Below are positions 6,497 to 13,036 of a DNA stretch of 14,027 nt, piece by piece (the stretch's first letter is position 1; every line of letters starts with the position of its first letter). This stretch comes from CAYZSU01 sp964480565 (GTDB taxonomy: Bacteria; UBA10199; 2-02-FULL-44-16; JAAZCA01). The translations under genes and the position numbers were made by a program. The stretch spans positions 1-14,027 of the forward strand of contig CAYZSU010000056.1 of the NCBI GenBank assembly GCA_964480565.1. Direction: 5' to 3'. Below the pieces are notes generated by a model, which was given only the letters and a program-made list of their open reading frames with translations, was not told where the DNA came from and searched no databases.

Positions 6497-8008
6497 ATGA
6501 CATGTAAATTAACGCAGGATATTACGCTAATATATCGAGGCAAGCATGAGGTGATTGACTCAGACGATCTAAATAAAAAGAGTGAATTATTTCATGATTT
6601 TGATATGTGCAATCTGGCTGCACTAACACAGCAAAGTTCGAATGATAGTACATTTGTATTGAATGAGCATGATATTGAACGTTTGATTAAAAGGAATTTC
6701 GGCCGCGTACTTCTTAAATATCATTTTTCAGATGTCATGGATATGGATGATCTATATCGAGTATCGGTTCGTACGATTGATAATTCATCCATATCCACGG
6801 ACGCTCTTGAAAAAAAAGCCATGTATATCGGGCGAGTTCTAAAGAAGGCCGTTGATGAAGTGCTGGAGGAATTGGGTTTTGAAGACATGGACCGGGCAGA
6901 TCTTTTGCACAGTTTTTCTGTATGGATTGCCTCAAATGCATGTCCGCCAAGTGCAAGTGCATGTTTTAAATTTCGTTTCAATGCCATGTCTCCTAAAGAC
7001 TCACGTGGATTTATCAAATTTCCTTCTGAAAAAATTGTGCATATGTCTGATGATCAACTGCGAGGCATATTAAAACATGAATTAACACATCATATTATAA
7101 AACAAATAGGAGCAGTTAATAGATATGATGTTAATCCTGTGCGTTGGTTAAGTGAAGGCTTGGCAGAGTATATTGAAAATAAAATATTTTCCAAAAAAGT
7201 AGATGCGTATAGTATATTCAATACATGTGATTTTGATCAACTTAGCTATGATGAGCTACCCTGTGATCAGTCATATGACTATTTAAAAGCACAGCTAGCG
7301 CTTGTGTATGCCAGAAAAATCGGCCCTGTGGATGGGATTAAGAAAATTGCAAAGGCAATCGCGCACGGGCAAACAGCAAAACAAGCCATTCAAACTGGGC
7401 TAGGCGTGGACTGGGAGACCTTTCGCGCGGGCGCTCATGAATTTGTTGAGCAAGAGATTAAGAATAAATCGATCAGGGATGCATTAGCTAAAAATCCCTC
7501 GGTTCTTTTGGAATTGCAGATAGCAAGTGATGACGCATGGCGGAAAGGATATGCATTATCAGTTGGGACAGGGTTAGCGACGATTTTAGAGTCTTATGGC
7601 TCTGGCCTTGAGCTTTATCTCAAATATCAATACATGGATATGACGGATCCGTTTAACTATTCAATTCGTCGCTTTAAGCATCGACTTGATGCCGGTGCCA
7701 GACTGCTATCACCCTATCTTTTCCGAATTAGGGATAAGAGTATATCTTTCCTAGGCGCATCCCTTTCTCTCGCACCATCACTTCATATGATAACAGAAGA
7801 AACATATACGGGTGAAGATCTGCGAGGTCGGCCGCTTTATCGAACTGAAGAACATATCGGATATGATATGAATATAGGCGGTGAATTTTACCCAATGGAG
7901 TCTCGCATTGGGTTACTTATCACTCGTATTGGTATTGGGTATGAAAGAGGCATAATAAGTGATACGAGTGAATTATCCCTTCAAGTGCTGATGGGTTGGC
8001 AGTTTTAA
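6497..8008 (+). CDS. Gluzincin metallopeptidase with outer-membrane barrel-like C-terminus
   Basis: 503 residues from the chosen start. The zinc motif HELTH is at 194-198, and about 22 residues later WLSEGLAEY supplies the third ligand (E220 most likely). This is the pattern of peptidase-MA-like gluzincins. From about residue 348 the sequence changes to alternating polar/hydrophobic strands rich in Gly and aromatics, and it ends LQVLMGWQF. A C-terminal Phe after such strands is the usual outer-membrane beta-barrel signal. Oddly, no signal peptide is visible at the N-terminus. I chose the ATG at 6497 because AGGAG (6486-6490) lies 6 bases before it; 6494 is nearly as good. The ATG at 6473 has no suitable site. 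A sigma-28-type promoter precedes it. Substrate and location are unknown. The barrel call is inference; the peptidase call is well supported. Confidence 0.85.
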   Translation: MTCKLTQDITLIYRGKHEVIDSDDLNKKSELFHDFDMCNLAALTQQSSNDSTFVLNEHDIERLIKRNFGRVLLKYHFSDVMDMDDLYRVSVRTIDNSSISTDALEKKAMYIGRVLKKAVDEVLEELGFEDMDRADLLHSFSVWIASNACPPSASACFKFRFNAMSPKDSRGFIKFPSEKIVHMSDDQLRGILKHELTHHIIKQIGAVNRYDVNPVRWLSEGLAEYIENKIFSKKVDAYSIFNTCDFDQLSYDELPCDQSYDYLKAQLALVYARKIGPVDGIKKIAKAIAHGQTAKQAIQTGLGVDWETFRAGAHEFVEQEIKNKSIRDALAKNPSVLLELQIASDDAWRKGYALSVGTGLATILESYGSGLELYLKYQYMDMTDPFNYSIRRFKHRLDAGARLLSPYLFRIRDKSISFLGASLSLAPSLHMITEETYTGEDLRGRPLYRTEEHIGYDMNIGGEFYPMESRIGLLITRIGIGYERGIISDTSELSLQVLMGWQF

Positions 8009-8011
8009 GCG

Positions 8012-8039
8012 TAGTCGGGATATTGCCCGACTATTTATT
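8012..8039 (+). terminator. Hairpin terminator between convergent genes
   Basis: TAGTCGGG (8012-8019) and CCCGACTA (8026-8033) form a perfect 8-bp stem with loop ATATTG, followed by TTTATT. It lies 3 bases after the metallopeptidase stop and its right arm contains the stop codon (8031-8033, minus strand) of the convergent AlbA_2 gene. On the other strand the downstream tail is A/T-rich but not a clean T-run, so it probably works mainly for the plus-strand gene. Confidence 0.65.
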
Positions 8040-9485
8040 GGATAGTAACTTTTTCCCCTTTTCAGTTAGGCGGTATCGTTGATGCGGACTTTTGGGTTTG
8101 TTTGGAATCGTCATTTCAATGATGCCTGCTGCGATAGCAGGTTGTTGGTAGTGTTGTCTGAAATGCTTTTCATCCTTAAGCTCAAGGTGTAACATGATAT
8201 CACTGCGAGACATTGCGTCATGAATGATATGTGCCATTTTTATGACTTCGGGGGTAGCTTCGGGGGTAGCTTCGGGGGTAGCTTCGGGGGTAAGTGCTCT
8301 TATTGCTAGGGTTGTGCGTAAAGGAATTGTCAGTTTAAAGCCATCTGAGTTTTCACTAAATATCGGAACTGAGCCATTAGCATATAGTGGCAGATACTTA
8401 TGGATATTTATGACTCCAGACCCAAGCTGATCAAATCTGCCAAGTTGAATCATAAAGCGGCAGATCGCTGGATTCTTTGAGAATGGGCGTAAATCTTTCA
8501 GGGTAATCTCGCCAAAATGATGTTGAGTGCATGGATTGTCCAATATCACTTGATCGTCGAAAATCATCAATCGGCCTGGAGATCCATGCATATATTCTCG
8601 ATGTGAGATAATATTTGAGATGGCTTCTCTAAATATTTTATTTCGTAGGCTTATACGCATGTCATTTTTTAAGTAAAAGGGATCATTGAGATGTTTATCC
8701 ACAAATGCCATCATTTGATCATATGCATCTATTAAGTTTGTATATATTTGTAGGCGATCATCATACCGGTCTACATTTTTTTGACGCAATAAACAGTCAA
8801 ATTTATAGGTAGGAACTGCGTGTTGAATTGCTGAATCTGTGCCAAATATGAGAATTGCTGCAAGAGTTAGGCATTGTTTTCCACTACTTGAATATTTTCT
8901 GTAAAAGCCAGCAATGTCGAGTAGTTCTTCAGGGGATAGCTGTGCCCATGGGTGTTGGGAATGATAAGCACGCATTAACCGTTTTGCTTTATCAAATAAT
9001 TCTGGACGCAGATGGTTTATGGTAATGTCTGGGAATATTCGTTGTTCTGTGAACATGCCTAATTTTCGATTTATCAATCCAGCTAATTGGTGCATTCCCT
9101 TTGTACGATAATCACCATCTTCACAACGCAAATATATCTCTCCTGATGTTTTGTGTAGTTGAGAGCTAACGGGAACTTGAATAATAATGATTTTTTTGCC
9201 GTCAAGTTCAAATTCTTCAGGGAAAAGCAGGTAAGGAGGTTCTACCTTTTTAGGATTATTTGACTGATTTGCAAGGTCGGATTTTAATTGGGCTATTTTT
9301 TTAGGGGAGATGCCTGTAATTTTCCCTGAATCACTCACACCAAGGAGGATATATCCTCCGTTTGTGTTAAGGAATGCACATACTGTTTCAAACAGATTTT
9401 TGGGGAGCTGTTCCTTCGCTTCTTTAAATTCACAGTGTATGTCTTCTCCCTTGTGAAGAAGTGTTGCTATCAATTCTTTGTCCAT
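8031..9485 (-). CDS. AlbA_2/Schlafen-type putative transcriptional regulator
   Basis: 484 residues. The N-terminus carries the AlbA_2 (Schlafen AAA_4) DNA-binding domain: E19-F-K, then FETVCAFLNTNGGYILLGVSDSG at about 32-54. The middle part matches the GHKL-ATPase-like C-terminal region of RecG-like/AlbA_2 proteins: FREAISNIISHREY (285-298), a Lys-Asn-Pro segment near 337-339 and LGSGV (354-358). A linker of TPEA repeats (about 398-413) then leads to a probable winged-helix tail ending YRLTEKGKKLLSNK. Proteins of this kind are usually treated as regulators, but no target is proven. The start has AGGAG (9494-9498) 8 bases upstream. The gene is divergent from the ATPase at 9784, so it is a candidate for binding the palindromes there. 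The (TPEA)n linker is a recurrent feature of this family. Confidence 0.85.
   Translation of the reverse strand: MDKELIATLLHKGEDIHCEFKEAKEQLPKNLFETVCAFLNTNGGYILLGVSDSGKITGISPKKIAQLKSDLANQSNNPKKVEPPYLLFPEEFELDGKKIIIIQVPVSSQLHKTSGEIYLRCEDGDYRTKGMHQLAGLINRKLGMFTEQRIFPDITINHLRPELFDKAKRLMRAYHSQHPWAQLSPEELLDIAGFYRKYSSSGKQCLTLAAILIFGTDSAIQHAVPTYKFDCLLRQKNVDRYDDRLQIYTNLIDAYDQMMAFVDKHLNDPFYLKNDMRISLRNKIFREAISNIISHREYMHGSPGRLMIFDDQVILDNPCTQHHFGEITLKDLRPFSKNPAICRFMIQLGRFDQLGSGVINIHKYLPLYANGSVPIFSENSDGFKLTIPLRTTLAIRALTPEATPEATPEATPEVIKMAHIIHDAMSRSDIMLHLELKDEKHFRQHYQQPAIAAGIIEMTIPNKPKSPHQRYRLTEKGKKLLSNK
8246..8293 (-). repeat. 12-bp tandem repeat, four units, in coding sequence
   Basis: The plus-strand unit CTTCGGGGGTAG is repeated four times; only the last base of the last unit differs. 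On the minus strand it codes TPEA-TPEA-TPEA-TPEV. The unit is a multiple of three, so copy-number change would alter linker length without shifting the frame. Confidence 0.95.
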
Positions 9486-9515
9486 CGTTATATCTCCTAA
9501 ATGCTGTATTATTTT

Positions 9516-9536
9516 ATAGTATATTCTTACTACTAT
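9516..9536. promoter_or_regulatory. Inverted repeat over the AlbA_2 gene promoter
   Basis: ATAGTA (9516-9521) and TACTAT (9531-9536) form a 6-bp inverted repeat with a 9-base centre. On the minus strand it overlaps the -10-like sequences TATACT and TATAAA that precede the AlbA_2 gene. It could be an operator for autoregulation; short AT-rich repeats also occur by chance. Confidence 0.25.
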
Positions 9537-9615
9537 GAATCATCCTAATAATTGGCTATCACTTGAAGCGTTCACTTGTCTATATTCCAGTAGATTGTGT
9601 TTGAGAAATAGAAAT

Positions 9616-9624
9616 TGCTATAAT
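9616..9624 (+). promoter_or_regulatory. Extended -10 promoter (TGCTATAAT)
   Basis: A perfect TATAAT (9619-9624) is preceded by TGC, the TGn extended -10 element. A weak TTGTGT lies 18 bases upstream (9595-9600). It points toward the ATPase gene but starts about 150 bases before it, so it makes either a long leader or a separate short RNA. Confidence 0.5.
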
Positions 9625-9630
9625 GGGACT

Positions 9631-9726
9631 TTCTGAAATAGGTGAAATTTAAAGTGCCATGAGCGCCCTCATTGCTTATGCGCTATTGAGATAATTAATC
9701 TATAGGCATATATCCTATTGTTTTTT
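9631..9726 (+). ncRNA. Possible small RNA or leader RNA
   Basis: Transcription from the extended -10 element would start near 9631. Within the next 90 bases are two mutually exclusive short stems (ATGAG/CTCAT, 9659-9672; AGCGC/GCGCT, 9662-9684), then a weak stem ATAGG/CCTAT (9702-9718) followed by TGTTTTTT. This is the layout of a short RNA with an intrinsic terminator, but the terminal stem is only 5 bp. No reading frame is evident. Confidence 0.2.
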
Positions 9727-9728
9727 GC

Positions 9729-9769
9729 TAACGTTTGAAACGTTAAGCTTGCTAACATTGTAAATGTTA
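9729..9769. promoter_or_regulatory. Two tandem 17-bp palindromic operators
   Basis: TAACGTTTGAAACGTTA (9729-9745) and TAACATTGTAAATGTTA (9753-9769) are both palindromes with the shared outline TAAC-N9-GTTA; their centres are 24 bp apart. The second extends to CTAAC...GTTAG (9752-9770) and fills the spacer between the -35 and -10 of the ATPase promoter. That is a typical repressor-site position. The binding protein is unknown. Confidence 0.65.
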
Positions 9770-9777
9770 GGTATACT
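9749..9777 (+). promoter_or_regulatory. Sigma-70 promoter, near-leaderless, of the second ATPase
   Basis: A -35 TTGCTA (9749-9754), a 17-base spacer and -10 TATACT (9772-9777). Transcription would start at or next to the ATG at 9784. No Shine-Dalgarno sequence is present, as expected for leaderless translation. Confidence 0.55.
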
Positions 9778-9783
9778 AATGTT

Positions 9784-11115
9784 ATGAATGTTAATGAGAT
9801 TAATCGATTATTAGCTGCAGGTGAGGTGGATCGCGAGGATATGTGGCCGCGTCTTGTGGCTGCCGAGTCAAAGGCATGTTTTTTTCGCTTTGATTTTGGA
9901 TTGAGTGAATTGCCAACCGAGCCAGGCTTAATTGTGATCAGAGGGCCACGTCAATATGGCAAAAGCACGTGGCTGGATATGAACCTTCGATTTTCCATTC
10001 ATGATTTTGGAAAAGGATCTGCCTATTATTTAAATGGCGATGACATTGCCAGTGCGGATGATTTAGTCACACATATGACGGATTTATATGGTGCTTACCA
10101 TGTGGATGCGCCCATAAAGCGGTTATTTATCGATGAAATTACAGCCATTCCCAAATGGGAAAAAGCAATTAAACGTATTATTGATCAAGGTCTGTATCAT
10201 GATGTGTTGATTATAACGACAGGTTCAAAGGCTTCGGATTTACGTCGGGGTTCAGAAAAGCTGCCTGGCCGAAAAGGAAAATTACCACAAAATGAATATA
10301 TCTTTTTGCCCATATCCTATCGGGAGTTCAAATATAATGCTGAGCAAATACAAGGTGAATCGTCCTGGCTAGCCTATTTGTTAACCGGAGGTTCACCTGT
10401 GGCATGCAATGATATCTGCCAATTTGAATGCTTGCCAGATTACTTTATTCAATTGATTCGCGATTGGGTATTGGGTGAAATCGTGTCATCTGGTCGACAT
10501 CGTTTAGCGCTAACACAGGTTTTGCAAACGATGATGCATTATGGTGGCTCACCCGTGGGTTTTGCAAAATTAGCGCGTGAATCCGGCTTGGCAAATAATA
10601 CGACTGCAAGCGGCTATGTGGAACAATTATCGGATTTGTTGTCTATATTACCATCATGGCCGATTGATACAAATAAGCGAACAATATTATTGCGTAAGCC
10701 ATGTAAATTTCATTTTATCAATACAGCTGTTGCAGTTGCTTTCCACGCATCAGCCATGCGCCATGTGCATGAATTTGATATGCTGTCATCCATGGTGCAA
10801 GGCGCATTTATTGAATGGCTTATTGCGCAGGAAATTTGGCGTCAGGGTGTATTGGCGGATAGTGATAATCCAGAGGCAATCAATTTTTGGGCGTCAAAGG
10901 AACATGAAATTGATTTTGTAACACCGGATCGTCGATTTATTGAAGTGAAGCTAGGGCAATCAAATGCGCTTGAGTTCAGTTGGTTTCATCGTGTATTTCC
11001 GAATGATGAATTGACGGTGATCTGCAAAACACCCTTTGCATCCAAGTATGTAACGGGCATTACGGTTGAGGAGTTTTTATTATCCGCTCCGACATCATTG
11101 GAATATGATGATTAA
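9784..11115 (+). CDS. AAA ATPase with DUF4143 / PD-(D/E)XK-like C-terminus (second copy)
   Basis: 443 residues. Walker A is GPRQYGKS (54-61) and Walker B is LFIDE (114-118). A basic region (TTGSKASDLRRGSEKLPGR) follows, which in this family precedes the DUF4143 part. The C-terminus has the PD-(D/E)XK-like signature: E375-x-D377 and then FIEVK with E387 and K389. It belongs to the same broad family as the protein at 76-1446 but is divergent, so it is not a recent duplicate. The start at 9784 has no ribosome binding site and fits a leaderless mRNA from the promoter at 9749-9777, which carries two operator-like palindromes. Its stop codon overlaps by 3 bases the stop of the decayed convergent gene. 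Function is unknown; family members appear in accessory regions of many bacteria and archaea. Confidence 0.9.
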   Translation: MNVNEINRLLAAGEVDREDMWPRLVAAESKACFFRFDFGLSELPTEPGLIVIRGPRQYGKSTWLDMNLRFSIHDFGKGSAYYLNGDDIASADDLVTHMTDLYGAYHVDAPIKRLFIDEITAIPKWEKAIKRIIDQGLYHDVLIITTGSKASDLRRGSEKLPGRKGKLPQNEYIFLPISYREFKYNAEQIQGESSWLAYLLTGGSPVACNDICQFECLPDYFIQLIRDWVLGEIVSSGRHRLALTQVLQTMMHYGGSPVGFAKLARESGLANNTTASGYVEQLSDLLSILPSWPIDTNKRTILLRKPCKFHFINTAVAVAFHASAMRHVHEFDMLSSMVQGAFIEWLIAQEIWRQGVLADSDNPEAINFWASKEHEIDFVTPDRRFIEVKLGQSNALEFSWFHRVFPNDELTVICKTPFASKYVTGITVEEFLLSAPTSLEYDD

Positions 11116-11346
11116 TTGTCTAAAACAGATTGCCCATCCACTGCATGCATCATATCAATGCCAAGGGCATGTGCAATCGTTGGAAAAATATCCACACTTC
11201 GAAAATAAGAGTGATTTTATGAGACCAGCATCCCATATGCCTTTTGCTAGATGCACTGGGGACAGGGTGTCATTGATATTTCGCTGTGTAATGATTGCAT
11301 CTGCGCGATTGGTTTGGCCAGTCATTTTAGCATGGAGTTCATTGAT

Positions 11347-11497
11347 GGGACTGTTGAAAAATAGCAATTTTGGGGGTTGTTCAAAAATGTTCAGATTCAA
11401 GGCAGACAGCAAATTCAATGAGGGCGCATACATAAGAGTATGTAACCGATTTGGATTTGCTGGACAACACCGAAGATGGGCGTTTTTCAACAGCCCC
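11347..11497. mobile_element. 151-bp MITE with 5-bp target-site duplication
   Basis: The terminal inverted repeats are GGGACTGTTGAAAAA (left, 11347-11361) and GGGGCTGTTGAAAAA (right, reverse complement, ending 11497), matching 14 of 15. The direct repeat TTGAT flanks it on both sides (11342-11346 and 11498-11502). It carries no transposase and must be mobilised in trans. Removing the element plus one TTGAT restores a continuous reading THAIINELHAKM in the host gene. The parent transposon family is not identified. Confidence 0.8.
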
Positions 11498-11806
11498 TTG
11501 ATAATCGCATGCGTGCCATCAAAAAGTACATCCTTGGCCAAATACGTTCCTATATCAGAAAAACCTGTGACAATTCCCTTGGGCATGGCAGTGATGGCCT
11601 TGCCAGTTAATTTCCTATAATCGGCTGAGGATATATTTTCTTCGCGCATGAGCATGGAGTAGGCAGGCAGTAGTCTCATCAAATTGGATGTGATTTGCGC
11701 GGATGATGTATCGAGTGTGATTTCTGGTTTAAATGTAGAGTTGATTGTTATTTTCGCATCAATAATTGCTTCAGCCAATCGCCTGCCTGTCTGGTTGAAG
11801 TTGAAT

Positions 11807-11826
11807 GCTATTTTTAGGCATATTCC
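11807..11826 (-). repeat. Repeat end related to the element at 11898-12007
   Basis: GCTATTTTTAGGCATATTCC here and GCTATTTTTAGGGCAGTTCC at 11988-12007 agree at 16 of 20 bases, and both are followed by loosely similar sequence. It coincides with the point where the decayed gene loses its N-terminus, so it may be a transposition or deletion junction. Confidence 0.4.
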
Positions 11827-11897
11827 ATTCATGCTCGCCAGTACGTGTCATGCAGCGATTAATATTTAACTCTCGCGACAAATAACTTTGCGATAAC

Positions 11898-12007
11898 GGG
11901 ATTGGTTAAAAATAGCAATTTTAGGGAGTGTTCAAAAATGCCCATCTTCACAGCTTGTAAAGCCAAATTTAATTCAGTACCATACTAGCTATTTTTAGGG
12001 CAGTTCC
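11898..12007. repeat. Second MITE-like repeat, diverged relative of the 151-bp element
   Basis: The ends carry TAAAAATAGC in inverted orientation (11907-11916 and 11988-11997). Bases 11908-11940 match 11357-11389 of the MITE at 30 of 33 positions. The next stretch (GCCCATCTTC) matches the subterminal sequence at the other end of the MITE. No target duplication is visible. It appears to be an older, rearranged member of the same family. Confidence 0.55.
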
Positions 12008-12051
12008 TAGATCTCAGGCCATTGCGTGATGTAACGATTTACTCTATTTTC

Positions 12052-12071
12052 ACAATATGATATTGTTTTTT
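12052..12071 (+). terminator. AT-rich palindrome followed by a T-run
   Basis: ACAATAT-G-ATATTGT (12052-12066) is a perfect palindrome leading into TTTTTT. It has the outline of an intrinsic terminator, but the stem is weak and no intact gene lies upstream on this strand after 11115. It could equally be a protein-binding site. Confidence 0.25.
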
Positions 12072-12155
12072 CATAAATAACCGTAATATATATTAGGGAG
12101 TAGTTTCAATTTAGCAAAAGTGCTGATTTTATTTATTTTTTTGAATGATGACACC

Positions 12156-12218
12156 GCCTATTGATCCAACAATCCAGAAACAATAGGCATTTTCTGGTTA
12201 CTCGAATCACATTCGAGT
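12156..12218 (+). promoter_or_regulatory. Structured leader upstream of motA, possible pseudoknot
   Basis: Three perfect inverted repeats lie within 63 bases. GCCTATTG (12156-12163) pairs with CAATAGGC (12181-12188). CCAGAAA (12174-12180) pairs with TTTCTGG (12191-12197). ACTCGAAT (12200-12207) pairs with ATTCGAGT (12211-12218). The first two interlock in the order a-b-a'-b', so they form either an H-type pseudoknot or two alternative hairpins. The third could be a further hairpin or an operator. A weak promoter (TTGTTT near 12063, TATATA near 12087) would place this in a 5' leader of about 165 bases. Confidence 0.45.
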
Positions 12219-12265
12219 GTGATAAACTGACAGTTCGATGGGGACTGTATTGCGATGAGGGATCA

Positions 12266-13036
12266 ATGGATTTAGCAAGTTTTTTAGGTTTATTCGGTGG
12301 TATTGCTCTGATTATTTTAGGGCAAATTCTAGAGCATGGTGATCCCATGCAATTACTTCAAATCACAGCATTTGTAATTGTGTTTGGTGGTACATTTGGT
12401 GCCTGTTTTATGAGCTTTCCCATGAAAGAGAGTTTGGGGAGCTTAGGCGGTATTATTAAAGTATTTATTCGAAAAGAGCCCTCAGCTGTTGCAGTGGTGG
12501 AAAAATTGGTGGAATTATCCACTAAAGCGCGAAAAGAAGGCATTGTATCGTTGGAACCGGATGTGCCATCCATTGAGGATCCATTTTTTAAAAAAGCATT
12601 ATTGGCTGCAATCGATGGTGCAGATCCCAAAGATTTAAAAACGTCCATGGAAATTGAGATGTTCTATATGTCTGAACATGCAGAAACATCGCCCAAATTT
12701 TGGGAAGCAGCCGGTGGATATGCGCCAACCATTGGAATTTTGGGTGCAGTGATTGGTTTAATTCAAGTGATGCAAAATCTGGATAATATTGAGGAAGTTG
12801 GAAAAGGTATTGCCATTGCTTTTGTGGCAACGATTTATGGTGTGGGTAGTTCAAATATGATCTTTTTACCAGCCGCTAATAAATTGAAGATTTTAAATAA
12901 AAAAGATGAACGCATTCGAGAAATGGTGCTTGAAGGGATTTCACTGATTGTTGAAGGTGTCAATCCAATGATTATTCGAGATCGCTTGGCCGCATACATG
13001 ATTGGTGAGGCCGCACCAGCAAAAGAGAAAGAATAA
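12266..13036 (+). CDS. motA: Flagellar stator protein MotA (MotC-like)
   Basis: 256 residues, inner-membrane stator subunit that with MotB conducts ions and turns the flagellar rotor. Four membrane segments are evident at about 4-21, 31-49, 151-170 and 180-203, with a large cytoplasmic loop between the second and third. The loop has R89 and E97 with the same 8-residue spacing as the rotor-contacting R90 and E98 of E. coli MotA. The channel prolines are P154 (GYAPTIG) and P202 (FLPAANKLK). The start at 12266 has GAGGG (12257-12261) 4 bases upstream and places the first membrane segment at the N-terminus. An in-frame ATG at 12161 would add a polar extension inside the structured leader and is rejected. 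The stop overlaps the motB ATG by one base. Shorter than E. coli MotA (295), as MotC/PomA-type proteins are. Confidence 0.95.
   Translation: MDLASFLGLFGGIALIILGQILEHGDPMQLLQITAFVIVFGGTFGACFMSFPMKESLGSLGGIIKVFIRKEPSAVAVVEKLVELSTKARKEGIVSLEPDVPSIEDPFFKKALLAAIDGADPKDLKTSMEIEMFYMSEHAETSPKFWEAAGGYAPTIGILGAVIGLIQVMQNLDNIEEVGKGIAIAFVATIYGVGSSNMIFLPAANKLKILNKKDERIREMVLEGISLIVEGVNPMIIRDRLAAYMIGEAAPAKEKE

Larger units (their letters stand above)
11112..11832 (-). pseudogene. Decayed alkaline-phosphatase-superfamily (sulfatase/phosphodiesterase-like) gene
   Basis: The C-terminus reads RSVDIFPTIAHALGID, then DGQSVLDN and a stop at 11112-11114. The VDIFPT...LGI element is characteristic of sulfatases, phosphodiesterases and related alkaline-phosphatase-fold enzymes. 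Two lesions are visible. A 151-bp MITE (11347-11497) sits in the middle with its 5-bp duplication; the insert totals 156 bp, so the frame happens to stay open. A one-base gain, most simply in the AAAA run near 11214-11219, shifts the frame just before the VDIFPT motif; without it the text reads GLINHSYFRSVDIFPT. The N-terminal part, which should hold the metal ligands, is missing. The first codons (11807-11826) overlap a repeat end. It is not expected to be functional. The exact family is uncertain. Confidence 0.6.

Noticed and set aside
8246..8293. CRISPR-like tandem repeat
   Set aside because: Units are 12 bp, directly adjacent without spacers, and coding; it is a minisatellite in a protein linker.
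11155..11832. A 225-residue intact protein on the minus strand
   Set aside because: Its middle third is MITE sequence and its C-terminal residues are out of frame with the conserved VDIFPT motif, so it is a pseudogene.
12161..12265. In-frame upstream start that would lengthen MotA by 35 residues
   Set aside because: The extension is polar, lies in the structured leader, lacks a ribosome binding site, and MotA proteins start directly at the first membrane segment; ATG 12266 has GAGGG.
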